The notes under the pieces: model-generated
Seen by the model: the letters and a program-made list of their open reading frames with translations, nothing else
Databases searched by the model: none
Told to the model about the DNA's origin: nothing
Made by a program: the position numbers and the translations under genes
DNA from: Sinorhizobium numidicum
GTDB lineage: Bacteria; Pseudomonadota; Alphaproteobacteria; Rhizobiales; Rhizobiaceae
DNA length: 64,000 nucleotides
Reading direction: 5' to 3'
Assembly (NCBI RefSeq): GCF_029892045.1
Contig: NZ_CP120367.1
Coordinates: 558,001-622,000, forward strand
Part shown: in pieces, positions 1 to 8,613 of the stretch
Numbering within the stretch: position 1 is the first letter of the stretch
Layout: each line of letters starts with the position of its first letter

Positions 1-199
1 AGAATGGGGGCCTGCTCAAATCGCCCGCCTGAGACTCAGCCGACTACTGCGCGCACCCGTTCCCTCATTGAATTTGAAGGAGAGACAAAATGGCCACCAA
101 AGACAACGCGAAGCCGGAGTAGGCAATTCCGAAAGACGTACACCGGCCATCAGCACGTCGTCGCCAAGCTGCAAGCCAGTTGCGATGCGTGTCGAGCGG

Positions 200-396
200 T
201 GCGCCGGGCGCACGCGGCGGCGCTTGCTCGAGCTCATGTCATCGGCAGGGTTCGAGGACTATTTTCGCGAGCTTGCACCATTCTTAGCTACCGAGACGAC
301 GCTGCAATCGGCAAGGTCGTTGCCCGATACGAGCTTGATATCCACTTCAGCACTATCCCAATCCTCGCCGAGCGGTACGGTTTGCGTCTTGGGTAA
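200..396 (+). pseudogene. Cupin-family protein, C-terminal remnant with frameshift
   Basis: Two reading frames together spell the tail of a cupin (quercetinase-like) protein. Frame 2 up to about base 294 gives LELMSSAGFEDYFRELAPFL. Frame 1 from about base 295 gives a stretch ending LAERYGLRLG and a TAA stop at 394-396. Cupin proteins of this group commonly end in a very similar 'YGL..DF.SIP.L..RYGLRLG' segment. The frame change near base 290-298 and the lack of any cupin beta-barrel upstream mark it as a decayed fragment. A short ORF with a good ribosome site starts at base 90 but stops after ten codons and is not part of it. The family call is from memory of the motif, not from a search. Confidence 0.5.
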
Positions 397-1148
397 CCCC
401 AAAGGAGTGGAGCGGATCCGAGCGAACCCAGAGGGCCCGAATACATGGCCGCGCGCCGCGTTGTTAGGTGCAGCCATCGCTGCATCTGCGGCGTTCAACA
501 AAGCCCAGTGCGGGACAACTGGGTGGCCATTGGCTTAGAAATCAGAAGCCTTGGGGCGTCGCAACTGAAAGCAGTGCGGCGCCCGATTCCGCTACTTCAG
601 CAGGAGCGTGGAGGTTGGCACTCGAAGTGCAACGGCGATGCGCCTGAGCCTGCCCGGGTCGACATCGGCACCTAGCTCAATCCTTTTAATTTCGTGGCGC
701 CAGTCAGACCGCAGGTTAATGCGAGGTCCTCGACGCTTTATCCCGCGCGCTTCGCGAGATCGCCGAACAGCGTCACCCTATATCGATGTGGCCTCGGCAC
801 GTGGCGGAAGCGTCTATATTGTACATTGAATTTATCATGAGATGACTCCTTCTGTCATGCGCAAGGAGCGCTCTTCGCGTGAAGGGAGCCTGCAGCCATG
901 GAAAAGTCCGGACAGGCAGAATGATTACTATTGCAGTGCAATATAAGTTCAAGGATGACGATGCAAGGCATCGCTGGATGCGGACTTTATCGGCGCGACA
1001 CAACCGCGAAGATGATCAGCGGCAGCTCTGTGTCGACACGAGACTTTCGCAGCGTCACGAGCAGAGGTCCGGTAGCGGCACGAAAGCTCTAGCGAGCGTG
1101 TTCCCGATCTGTGCTCGATAGATCGCATTATCAAGGGGAACCGCGCGC
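397..1148. other. Region without a recognisable gene
   Basis: Open frames of 60-80 codons exist on both strands, but none has a convincing ribosome site plus recognisable composition. A 67-codon open stretch from the ATG at 921, beginning MITIAVQYKF, is the least unlikely coding piece. I see no RNA gene or repeat here. The stretch lies between two gene remnants and is probably more debris. Confidence 0.4.
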
Positions 1149-1345
1149 TGGGTTCGGCACTATGCGCCAGAGACGAAGAAGCGGCTGCGCTGACATGGAA
1201 GCGGCCGTTGAGGCGGTGCTAGAGCGGGTCGATGAGAGATAGTGAAAGTCAAAGGCAAATGGGGGTGTCGGGCCTGGCGCTACAGCAGCACCAGCGCAGG
1301 CAGCACTGCGCTGTGCTCAGTTCGCAGGCGGCTCGAAAAGGTGGG
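1149..1345 (+). pseudogene. IS6/IS26-family transposase, internal remnant
   Basis: The segment encodes, with at least two frame breaks, WVRHYAPETKKRLR, then a VDE motif, then VKVKGKW and a YRAVDS-like stretch (WRYSSTSAGST). This order matches the middle of IS6-family DDE transposases, where the text reads roughly W..RYAPE..KR, then VDETYVKVKG.W.YLYRAVD. The second catalytic Asp region and both ends are missing. The remnant abuts the 3' end of the AraC-amidase gene, so it may mark an old rearrangement point. Beyond repair as a transposase. Confidence 0.55.
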
Positions 1346-1348
1346 CGG

Positions 1349-3664
1349 TCAGGGGCGAGCGGTACGCTGGCTGTGGTGTCGCTCCCCGAACACGGCCCTG
1401 TTGATCGTGGCGTGCACGCCGAAATTTCCGTCGGCGACTTGCGTGATGCCGAAGTCGGCGGCGAGCGACATGATGCTCAGCACCTCGTCCTCCGTGAGAT
1501 CGTATGTTTGCATGATGAATCGGCGCGTCTGGCGGAAGGCGTTGCGCAGCGCCAAATCGATGGTGGATTTCTTGTAAACGTCCGACTGTGCGTTGCTGCC
1601 CAGGTCCTTGAGATAGTTGGGGTGGCTGAAGCTCTGTATCACCCAGCTGTGCTGGGTTTCTATGAGCGGCGAGTTAAGACCGCGCAGGAAAGCCGGGCAT
1701 GCGTCGCCCGCCTTATGCAGCTTTATCACGATGTCGCCCGTCAGCGAACACTCAAGCCCCGTGCCGTTGATCTCGCCGTCCGCCTGCGCGAAATGTCCAT
1801 CGCCGAGCGAGAGCAGTGCGCCCTGAACCGCAACGGGCAAATAAAGCTTCGCACCGGCTCCAATCCTCCAATTGTCGACATTGCCGCCGAAATAGCCCGG
1901 CGGAATGGAATCGACCAGGTCGGCCTCGCGCGGAGCCACCGCGATGCACCCGAAATGCATGCGCGCCGGTATGAGCACGCCGCTTCCACTCAAGTCGCGA
2001 TGCGAAACCTTGCTGTGGTCGACGGGCACGCCAGGATAGTCGATCGTCTCGTGGACAACGCCGAAGGGGTCGGTCTGCGGCTGCCATTCGTAGCTGTATA
2101 GCGGCCGCGCGGTGGCCGGGCACTGCATGTCGATCTCGAAGATAGTCACCGTTTCGCGTTTGACCTCCCGGTCCAGAAGGTCGTGATACTGAAACCCCCA
2201 CCATGCCGATACGTTCGATGCAAAGGCCTTGCCGGGGAAGGCAGCGCTTGGCCTTGGCCGAATATCGACGAACTCGATCTCGAGCACGTCGCCCGGCTCG
2301 GCGCCGCGCACATAGATCGGACCGGTCATGATGTGAACGCCGAATCCCTCGCCGGTGCCGCGCCCGAAGATCGACGCGTTGGCCGGACCGGCACCGCGAC
2401 GGTCGACGCGCTTGTGTTCGGGTGACCAATCGAACACGCTTTCGGCCCCGCTATCACCTGCCACCATCCGCTGCCAGTCGTCGCCGGCGTGCTGAGTGAG
2501 TGTCTCGACGGTGACTATATCGCCCGAATCGACGCGTAACACCGGCGGCAGCGAGCGGCTGAAAAAGCCCCAATGCACGGTCTCCGCTGTTGCTGGCAAA
2601 TGCCAATGATCCGTGCGTTCGCGCGCTCTTACCGTTGGCGGCCGATCCATAGGGGCCTGGAGCATTGGGGCAGCCCGCGCCGCCGCCATCTTGCGGCCGT
2701 CAGGTTTGCCGCGCAGCAGATAAGCTTCCTCCGTCTGCGCCCTAGCGCGCCTCGCTTGCGTGGGACTCATTCCAAACGTCGCGCTGAAAACGCGGCTGAA
2801 ATGCGATTGATCGCGAAAGCCCCAGCGCTGGCCGATCGCGGCGACGCTTTCATGTGCATGGTTGGGATCCGCCAGGTCTATGCGGCAATGCTCGAGGCGC
2901 TGCTGGCGCACATAATCGGAGAAGCTTCCGCCGCGCCCCTCGAACAGTTTCTGTGCGTAACGGACGGAAAGCCCTTCTAGTCTAGCGATGCCTGCCAAGG
3001 CGAGCTCCGGGTCGGACAGCCGCGCGTCGATCGCCGCCGCGACGCGCCTGAAATGCGCCGCTTGCACACCGGTCAGGCTGCCAGCGGGCTCGCGCACCTC
3101 GCCGAGCAGGGCGCTTGCCACGAGCTCCGTCAAGGCCACCTCGGCCGCGGTCAGATCGGCTGCACCGGAAGTCTCGAGATTTGAGCCCAGCGTTCGCAAT
3201 CCGGACTTCGCGACCGCAGCGACGACGGTGCTGCCCAGCACTTTCGGCAAGCGAATGCCGCTGCGGCCAAGGCGTGCCTCCAGCGGACCGGCGGCCGCCT
3301 GAAGCAGGAACGCGCGGAAGTCGCTGCGAAAGGTCAACGACCAGTCGTCGGCCGTGCCCAGCACCATCATGTCGCCGTCAGCGAGATCGAACGCCTGTTG
3401 CGAGGCGACAAGGCGCCCGCGCCCGGCAACGATAAGAGCGAAGAGGATCCCGTGGCTTCGGCGCATCGGCACGATGCGCTGCGGTGTGCCGGAGACGTCG
3501 GCGAGGCGCGTGGTGGCGTTCGCTGCCCGCAGGCGCATTGTGCCTCTCGGGATCGGCTGATCGTCGACAGACGCGGAAAGGGAAAGCTCCCCGAACCAGT
3601 CGAGCCACGCCCTATGACGTTGATCGAGGGGCAGATGGTCGATCGATCGCGGAGCCGCAAACAT
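1349..3664 (-). CDS. AraC-type regulator fused to an acetamidase/formamidase domain
   Basis: One uninterrupted frame encodes about 771 residues. Residues ~1-200 resemble the sensor half of AraC-family activators. Residues ~212-308 form an AraC HTH domain (segments SVRYAQKLFEGRGGSFSDYV and WGFRDQSHFSRVFSATFGMS). After a basic linker, residues ~350-765 are a full FmdA/AmdA acetamidase/formamidase domain (ETVHWGFFSRSLPP, DPFGVVHETIDYPGVPVDHS, FGCIAVAPREADLVDSIPPG). The enzyme half is closely similar to the divergent neighbour at 3979-5430. Such enzymes hydrolyse formamide or short amides to ammonia and the acid. The enzyme domain here has no export signal, so it should act in the cytoplasm. The ATG at 3664 is preferred to upstream ATGs because the AraC-like sequence begins there. 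An amide-sensing regulator-enzyme is an inference; sequence error is unlikely as no stop or shift is seen at the junction. Confidence 0.85.
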   Translation of the reverse strand: MFAAPRSIDHLPLDQRHRAWLDWFGELSLSASVDDQPIPRGTMRLRAANATTRLADVSGTPQRIVPMRRSHGILFALIVAGRGRLVASQQAFDLADGDMMVLGTADDWSLTFRSDFRAFLLQAAAGPLEARLGRSGIRLPKVLGSTVVAAVAKSGLRTLGSNLETSGAADLTAAEVALTELVASALLGEVREPAGSLTGVQAAHFRRVAAAIDARLSDPELALAGIARLEGLSVRYAQKLFEGRGGSFSDYVRQQRLEHCRIDLADPNHAHESVAAIGQRWGFRDQSHFSRVFSATFGMSPTQARRARAQTEEAYLLRGKPDGRKMAAARAAPMLQAPMDRPPTVRARERTDHWHLPATAETVHWGFFSRSLPPVLRVDSGDIVTVETLTQHAGDDWQRMVAGDSGAESVFDWSPEHKRVDRRGAGPANASIFGRGTGEGFGVHIMTGPIYVRGAEPGDVLEIEFVDIRPRPSAAFPGKAFASNVSAWWGFQYHDLLDREVKRETVTIFEIDMQCPATARPLYSYEWQPQTDPFGVVHETIDYPGVPVDHSKVSHRDLSGSGVLIPARMHFGCIAVAPREADLVDSIPPGYFGGNVDNWRIGAGAKLYLPVAVQGALLSLGDGHFAQADGEINGTGLECSLTGDIVIKLHKAGDACPAFLRGLNSPLIETQHSWVIQSFSHPNYLKDLGSNAQSDVYKKSTIDLALRNAFRQTRRFIMQTYDLTEDEVLSIMSLAADFGITQVADGNFGVHATINRAVFGERHHSQRTARP

Positions 3665-3978
3665 ATGAAGAGGGTCCTTGTTGTTCCGCGACACGTGACG
3701 TCCATCGGGCGCCCGTCGGCCGCAGATCGAGTATATCGCGACGCCGGCTACAGTATTTGTGCGCATGCGAACAATCTCTTGACTTTATCCGGTCAACAGG
3801 CGGAGCTCAAGCTTGCACAATGTTACCGGCGTTCTCATAACGCGTTGAATTAGCGCGCGTTTTTGAGGTGGCCACCGCGACGTATTGATTTTCGTGGCCG
3901 TTTCGCTGGATTGCCGGTGGCGCCTGTGGTGCATAACATCGCGCATATTCCTTCCAACAAAAAACAAGGGGACTGTTC
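3665..3978. promoter_or_regulatory. Divergent promoter region between AraC-amidase and exported amidase
   Basis: This 314-bp gap separates two divergently read amidase genes and should hold both promoters. An inverted repeat TTGAC-N8-GTCAA at 3779-3796 could be an operator for the AraC half of the left gene. A clear ribosome site (AAGGGGA) precedes the ATG at 3979. No convincing -10 box was assigned. Confidence 0.45.
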
Positions 3979-5430
3979 ATGTGCAAAGGCGATGATGTCA
4001 GCTGTCCGCATTTCGAACTTCACTACAAGAAGTTGAAGCAAGATCTAAATGCCGAGCGTCGCGGCTTTCTGAAGGGTGGCCTGTTCGCGGCCAGCGGACT
4101 GGCCACGCTGGGCGCCGGTGGCATCTCGCTGGTCACACCGGCACTGGCGCAGGCCACGACATCGAAGCTGCCTGCCCAACGCGCCTATCACTATTTGCCG
4201 GCCAACGCCGAGACTGTGCATTGGGGCTACTTCAGCAAATCACTGAAGCCGCGCATCGAGGTCAATTCCGGCGACATCGTCACGATCGAGTCGCTCACCC
4301 ACCATGCGGGCGATGACCTGGAGCGCATGGTTGAGGGCGACGAGGGTGCAGAGAGCGTCTATCTCTGGACGAAAGAGAAGAAGGGCGTCGACCGCCGCGG
4401 TGCCGGCCCTACCGACCCGGCAAAGTACAAGAAAGGCTCTGGTGAGGGGCAGGGCGTGCACATCATGACCGGCCCAGTCTATGTCCGCGACGCGGAGCCA
4501 GGCGACATACTGGAGGTGCGGATTCTCGATTGCGAGCCGCGTCCGTCCGGCAATCCCAAGTTCGGCGGCAAGTCATATGGCTCCAACGCGGCGGCCAATT
4601 GGGGCTTCCACTATAACGACCTCCTTGGCGGCACCAAGCGCGAGGTCGTCACCATCTACGAGGTCGACATCGCCAGCGGCAAGAGCTGGGCCGAAGCGGT
4701 GTACAATTTCCAATGGGTGCCGCAGACCGATCCGTTCGGCGTCAAGCATGACACGATCGACTACCCTGGTGTTCCCGTCGACCATAGCCTGACCAAACGG
4801 AACTACGATGTGCTGAAGGGGGTGAGACTGCCTATTCGCCCGCATTTCGGCACGATCGGGCTGGCGCCGAAGGAAGCGGACGTCGTAGACACCATCCCGC
4901 CGAGTTACACCGGCGGCAACATCGACAACTGGCGCATCGGCAAGGGCGCCACGATGTATTATCCGGTCTCGGTCGACGGCGCGCTGCTCTCGGTCGGTGA
5001 TCCCCATGCCAGCCAAGGCGACAGCGAATTGTGCGGCACGGCGATCGAATGCTCGCTCACCGGTACGTTCCAGCTCATCTTGCACAAGAAAGCGGACCTT
5101 GCCGGCACACCGCTCGAGGAGCTCAACTACCCCATGCTCGAGACGCAAACCGACTGGCTCGTGCACGGGTTTTCCTACGCCAACTACCTCGAGGAACTGG
5201 GACCGAGCGCTCAGAGCGACATCTATTCCAAGTCGTCTGTCGACAGAGCGCTGCGCGATGCGTTCCGGAAAATGCGCCATTTCCTCATGAAAACCAAAGG
5301 ACTAACAGAGGACGAGGCGATTTCGCTGATGTCGATCGGAGTGGACTTCGGCATCACCCAGGTCGTTGATGGAAACTGGGGGGTGCATGCGGTGGTGAAG
5401 AAGGACATCTTCGCCGCACGTGCCGCGTGA
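3979..5430 (+). CDS. Acetamidase/formamidase, Tat-exported
   Basis: A 483-residue FmdA/AmdA-family amidohydrolase that would hydrolyse formamide or acetamide to ammonia plus formate or acetate. Residues ~26-58 form a twin-arginine signal: RRGFLKGG followed by a hydrophobic stretch and the cleavage-like end PALAQA, so export to the periplasm by the Tat route is expected. The catalytic domain follows, with ETVHWGYFSKSLKP, DPFGVKHDTIDYPGVPVDHS and FGTIGLAPKEADVVDTIPPS. The length is somewhat above that of cytoplasmic family members, accounted for by the leader. It is read away from the AraC-amidase fusion, which is its close relative and possible regulator. A downstream partner such as an amide porin is not visible. 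Start supported by an upstream AAGGGGA. Confidence 0.9.
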   Translation: MCKGDDVSCPHFELHYKKLKQDLNAERRGFLKGGLFAASGLATLGAGGISLVTPALAQATTSKLPAQRAYHYLPANAETVHWGYFSKSLKPRIEVNSGDIVTIESLTHHAGDDLERMVEGDEGAESVYLWTKEKKGVDRRGAGPTDPAKYKKGSGEGQGVHIMTGPVYVRDAEPGDILEVRILDCEPRPSGNPKFGGKSYGSNAAANWGFHYNDLLGGTKREVVTIYEVDIASGKSWAEAVYNFQWVPQTDPFGVKHDTIDYPGVPVDHSLTKRNYDVLKGVRLPIRPHFGTIGLAPKEADVVDTIPPSYTGGNIDNWRIGKGATMYYPVSVDGALLSVGDPHASQGDSELCGTAIECSLTGTFQLILHKKADLAGTPLEELNYPMLETQTDWLVHGFSYANYLEELGPSAQSDIYSKSSVDRALRDAFRKMRHFLMKTKGLTEDEAISLMSIGVDFGITQVVDGNWGVHAVVKKDIFAARAA

Positions 5431-5570
5431 GATGTGTTTGGTAGGGGCGACCAAATCTCGCACCACATGAGCTGGAAGGAAGTCGGGAGTCGAGCGAGGT
5501 TTTGTTGGTAGCCCCGGTCAATCTGATTGCGATTTGCCGGGATGGAATGGCCTTTGAAGCTACGGGGGTG

Positions 5571-5900
5571 GTTTCGCAGCGAACGTCAGAGCCGTCTTTC
5601 TTGGCCGTTTCGGCGCTGCTCTTCGCCGCCAGCGCGGCAGTCACCATCGTCTGGAGCGCGCCCATGTCATGGATGGGCGGGATGCCGATGCCTGGCACGG
5701 CTGGACGATGTCGATGACGTGGATGCGGATGCCCGGACAGACATGGTCCGCTGCCGCGGCATCGTTCCTCGGCATGTGGCTTGTGAAGATGATGATGGCA
5801 ATGATGCTGCCGTCCCTGGTGCCGATGCTGCGGCGCTACCGCCAAGCCGTCGCCAATGCGGGCGAAATACGGCTCGGCCGGCTGACCACGCTCGAGGGCG
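5571..5900 (+). pseudogene. DUF2182 integral membrane protein, frameshifted and truncated
   Basis: Frame 3 encodes SFLAVSALLFAASAAVTIVW and then MSWMGGMPMPG. From about base 5700 the match continues in frame 2 with GWTMSMTWMRMPGQTW, a hydrophobic stretch with MMMAMMLPSLVPMLRRYRQA, then GEIRLGRLTTL. This is the Met-rich pattern of DUF2182 predicted metal-binding membrane proteins. The frame change lies in the GGCACGGCTGGACG area, and the last two thirds of the usual protein are missing. Members of this family often sit beside DUF1326 genes; none is present here. Confidence 0.65.
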
Positions 5901-6038
5901 AGCTTGCAATCGTCACTGGGGCAGCCATCAGCGAAGACCAGACACTCCGCGCGCGCCCAAGCAACGGGCGGACTTTTTGAGGCGACTTTTACCCAAGCGG
6001 CCCATTGGTACACTCGCGAAAGTCGCGAGCGACGGTCC

Positions 6039-6080
6039 ATAGCTCTAAAAGGATGTATCGTACCAATTAGCTTGTGCTGT
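6039..6080 (+). repeat. 43-nt dispersed repeat, copy 1
   Basis: Begins ATAGCTCTAAA and ends ATTAGCTTGTGCTGT. The same two ends with nearly the same spacing recur at 7623-7665, while the middle differs. Both copies lie in non-coding DNA beside a gene remnant. Function unknown. Confidence 0.6.
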
Positions 6081-6167
6081 AGAACGCCCAGGCAACCAGC
6101 GGAGGGTTTTATAGATCAAGGCGGGGCTATGCGCTTTTGCTTTGCGTCCGTGAACTGACCGGATGAG

Positions 6168-6404
6168 TCAATCCTTTTTGCCGCCCTTCACGACCCGCAA
6201 ACCTGCCGCTTTAAGCCGCCCTTGAACGATTCCCATGCCTGCGTCAATCCGGTTCATGCTGGCTGCCAAGGCGCGCGCCATGCTCTCACTTAGACCATTG
6301 TCGCGGACACTGTGCCAGACGACGGGGCGACCCGTTTCGGTGTCAACGACGTTCCAGCTACCGTTCTCGTTTTGCTGGATCGTGTAGCGCGGCGTCTCGC
6401 TCAC
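6168..6404 (-). CDS. Small conserved hypothetical protein, downstream paralogue
   Basis: 78 residues if translation starts at the GTG at 6404, which overlaps the TGA of the upstream gene in a GTGA four-base overlap, a classic coupling arrangement. The sequence begins VSETPRYTIQQNENGSWNVV and contains TGRPVVW. The upstream product (6401-6604) has the same layout, RY...NG.W.V.D..TG.P..W, so the two are probably diverged tandem copies. The C-terminus is basic (KGGKKD). No catalytic motif is apparent and the function is unknown. The longer frame opening at 6563 runs antiparallel over nothing recognisable and is not preferred. Confidence 0.6.
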   Translation of the reverse strand: MSETPRYTIQQNENGSWNVVDTETGRPVVWHSVRDNGLSESMARALAASMNRIDAGMGIVQGRLKAAGLRVVKGGKKD

Positions 6405-6604
6405 AACAGCTGGTCTCGCTCTGGTTTGCCCTTTGCACGCCTGCGTTCGTCTAGCAGGTTGAGCAACTCGTTTAGATCGTCCGCCGCGTATAGCTGCAAG
6501 CCAGTCTGCAGCACGCCTTCCCAACGTGCGGGCATTCCAGTGAAGCGATCGATCACGCTCCACAGTCCGTTGCCGTCATCCTTCAATTCATATCGCTTGG
6601 CCAT
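6401..6604 (-). CDS. Small conserved hypothetical protein, upstream paralogue
   Basis: 67 residues, starting MAKRYELKDDGNGLWSVIDR and containing TGMPARWEG, followed by a Leu-rich helix (NELLNLLDERRRAKG). It shares the RY...NG.W.V.D..TG.P..W pattern with the gene that overlaps its 3' end by four bases, so the pair is likely translated from one message. The fold looks like a short beta sheet then one helix, but this is only a reading of the sequence. No functional assignment is possible. Confidence 0.6.
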   Translation of the reverse strand: MAKRYELKDDGNGLWSVIDRFTGMPARWEGVLQTGLQLYAADDLNELLNLLDERRRAKGKPERDQLL

Positions 6605-7231
6605 GCCGGCATTTTAGCGCACGCTCAAATGCCGCGCTAGGCGTCATGAACTATCGGGAAGGCTCATCGAGCGGGTGGGTTTCTTCGATGACGTTTTTGC
6701 CGTGCGCCCAATAACGCGCGGACTTGCGAAAGGCCGCAATGGTTCATAAGTCTTTGTAAAGGTGGCCTGAGGCAGGCGGCCTTCTGCGAGAAATTCTCAA
6801 AGCAGCAGCTTGAAGAAAATCGGCCACGAAAAGAGCCCGACGGTATGAGAGACCAGCGGGCTCATAGAGTTAAAGGGCCAATAATGTGGCTATCCTTCAT
6901 GCACAGTTTCGGTGGATTTCGAATAAGCTATTGATACTAAATCCACTACATTCCAAGTCGCACAATATAAAGCGCTGACACGGCAATACGACCCTAAGTC
7001 GCTCCATGCGAAAATCGCTCAATACTTAAAGGGTGTGCCCGCGCAGGCAGGATATTACACTTATAGGTGGATGACGCAATGCATTTTTAGGGGTTTTTCG
7101 GCGGTTTGGTGTAAATCATTGTAGCGCAATCGCATTAGTAGCTCAGTGTTGTTGCGGAGTTCAGGATTCGTTCGGTCTCGACGCTTGATTTTTTGGACAG
7201 CTCCACCCACTCCGCGACATTCCAGATTAAC
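6605..7231. other. Non-coding stretch, AT-richer
   Basis: No gene recognised. The stretch is poorer in G+C than its surroundings and lies upstream of the 6401-6604 gene, so it probably contains that gene's promoter. A GGTGGCCTGAGGCAGGCGGCC element around 6772 could form a short hairpin. Nothing further can be supported. Confidence 0.35.
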
Positions 7232-7265
7232 AAAAAAGAGGCCCTCTCCGGTGGGGGAGAGGGCC
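7232..7265 (-). terminator. Rho-independent terminator reading leftward
   Basis: Perfect 10-bp stem GGCCCTCTCC (7240-7249) with GGAGAGGGCC (7256-7265), a 6-nt loop, and an A tract at 7232-7237 that becomes a U tract on the minus strand. It has no annotated gene directly upstream on that strand, so it may end a small RNA that starts somewhere in 7300-7430. Confidence 0.65.
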
Positions 7266-7444
7266 GAGACTGGATGTGATCATGCGAGCTTATAGTAGTG
7301 CTCTCTTTTTCGTTGTCTAGGTGATGGGCGTCGTTCGTCTGGTGGCCTGATCTTCGACGACACGACAACGCATGGCGCGACCAAGGCGCGAAGCTGAAGC
7401 CGCGTCTATCCAAACGCAGCATGCTGACCACTGGGGGGGCCGGT

Positions 7445-7568
7445 AAGGCTGAGTAGTGACTAAGCGGCAGAGGGGGAACTTTCCTTTTGCCGCAGCGTTT
7501 GAATATATCGCTCTCTCGGCGGAGGCGAAAGATTTAGGAGTGCCCGTCGATCGACGGGCACCTTTTTT
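7445..7568 (+). ncRNA. Candidate small regulatory RNA
   Basis: Upstream of a strong terminator the plus strand can fold as GCGGCA...TGCCGC (about 7464-7493), enclosing a CTTTCCTTTT stretch. A second short hairpin around GGAGGCG follows. There is no open frame with a ribosome site. Stacked hairpins, an exposed pyrimidine-rich CUUUCCUUUU segment and an intrinsic terminator are typical of trans-acting rhizobial sRNAs. The 5' end is a guess and no named family was recognised. Confidence 0.35.
7540..7568 (+). terminator. Rho-independent terminator reading rightward
   Basis: Perfect self-complementary element: GTGCCCGTCGA at 7540-7550 followed immediately by its complement at 7551-7561, then C and six T residues. 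No protein gene ends just before it, which supports an RNA gene upstream. Confidence 0.7.
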
Positions 7569-7622
7569 ATGACACCCGATCCTGTCGTTGGCGCCTGGAT
7601 CGCACCAGCGCGGAGCCCGTCG

Positions 7623-7665
7623 ATAGCTCTAAAGGCGTATATGGCAGCATATTAGCTTGTGCTGT
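7623..7665 (+). repeat. 43-nt dispersed repeat, copy 2
   Basis: Second copy of the element at 6039-6080, with identical ATAGCTCTAAA and ATTAGCTTGTGCTGT ends. It lies at the 3' edge of the CheB remnant. Confidence 0.6.
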
Positions 7666-7666
7666 G

Positions 7667-8101
7667 TTATGGATCAGGAAAGATCAGAGCTGCAGCCCTC
7701 GCGGAGCGATGAGGATCGGCGTGAGTTTCTGAAAAGTTGCGGACGTTCGCAGCGGTCACTCCTCCGCTGGTGACGATGCTGCTCTCAACCAGCCTCACAT
7801 CCTCCTTGATGGTGAGGATCGCGTTCTCCGGCATCACGTAGACATGGTTTGGCTCGGTCGGGATCCCGTCTTCGGCGACGAGTACCGGCATTTCTGTATA
7901 GCGGCTCACCACCTCGTTGAGGAGGCTCTGACGTTGCGGATTCAGATGGGTTACGATGACGAAGGCCATCTCTGGCCGTGCCGGCAGCCCCCGGAAGAAG
8001 CCTTCCACGGCAGGAATACCACCAGCCGATGCCCCTATGCCGACGATGGGTAACGTTGCCGTTCGGATAATATCGTCATCGTTTCCTGCTGCGCAGATGA
8101 C
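7667..8101 (-). pseudogene. CheB methylesterase domain, N-terminal remnant (CheB/CheR-type hybrid)
   Basis: Read leftward from 8101, an open frame lacking an ATG encodes LPIVGIGASAGG, then VEGFFRGLPARPEMAFVIVTH, then LNEVVSRYTEMPV and NHVYVMPENAILTI. These are the Ser-containing first motif and the following strands of a CheB domain, in the form found in CheB/CheR-PAS sensor hybrids. The match ends near 7790 and the frame closes at 7667, far short of the catalytic His and Asp. Only a fragment of about 100 residues survives, so it should be inactive. Confidence 0.7.
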
Positions 8102-8292
8102 CTAAACAAGCTTATCATCATAGGGTGAAGCGCCACCCTGCGCCCGCAACGACGTCCAGGCAACTACCCTGAATGTCGACTTCGTCGCCGTGAAAGGATT
8201 CGTGTCCGTGACCAGGAGTGACGAATCACTTATTTTGGGAACGACTTCGATGGGTTGGCGGTTCTGCATACGGCCTTTCAGGAGGTCCGAAA

Positions 8293-8613
8293 ATGAAAGA
8301 AGTGCCATGGCACGTTCCACTGTCGGTGACGCTGCAAAACGGTATGAAGCGACGGTTCTGCGGCCCTTACGACGCACTTGATTTCCTCGAGAACGAATGG
8401 CCGATGCATCGCACGCAGCAGGTCCGGGCCGTCCGAGCCTGTCGCGCCGCTTTGCATCACCCGCAATATTCTGATTGGGCAAGAAATTCCTTCGTAGCCG
8501 CATGCATTGAAGCGTCCTTCGCCTGCAGCGACGTCTTGGAACGAGCCAAGCCGTCCCGGCCGGATTTTACATCAGCCTCCGGTCGATTGGGGGCTGGGCC
8601 GGTAAAGCGGTAA
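8293..8613 (+). CDS. DUF982 domain protein
   Basis: 106 residues starting MKEVPWHVPLSV at an ATG preceded by the strong ribosome site AGGAGG seven bases upstream, which decides the start. The pattern W..P+.V, GMKRRFCGPYDALDFLENEW, RACRAALHH and ARNSFVAACIEA is that of DUF982, a short alpha/beta family abundant in Rhizobiales and present there in many paralogues. Its function is not known. The C-terminal tail (about 20 residues rich in Pro, Ser and Gly) is variable. It is an isolated gene. Confidence 0.8.
   Translation: MKEVPWHVPLSVTLQNGMKRRFCGPYDALDFLENEWPMHRTQQVRAVRACRAALHHPQYSDWARNSFVAACIEASFACSDVLERAKPSRPDFTSASGRLGAGPVKR

Noticed and set aside
6030..6085. Possible nod box
   Set aside because: CCATA and TACCAAT words are suggestive, but the spacing and the central ATC/GAT elements do not fit the nod-box consensus, and the downstream gene is unrelated to nodulation.
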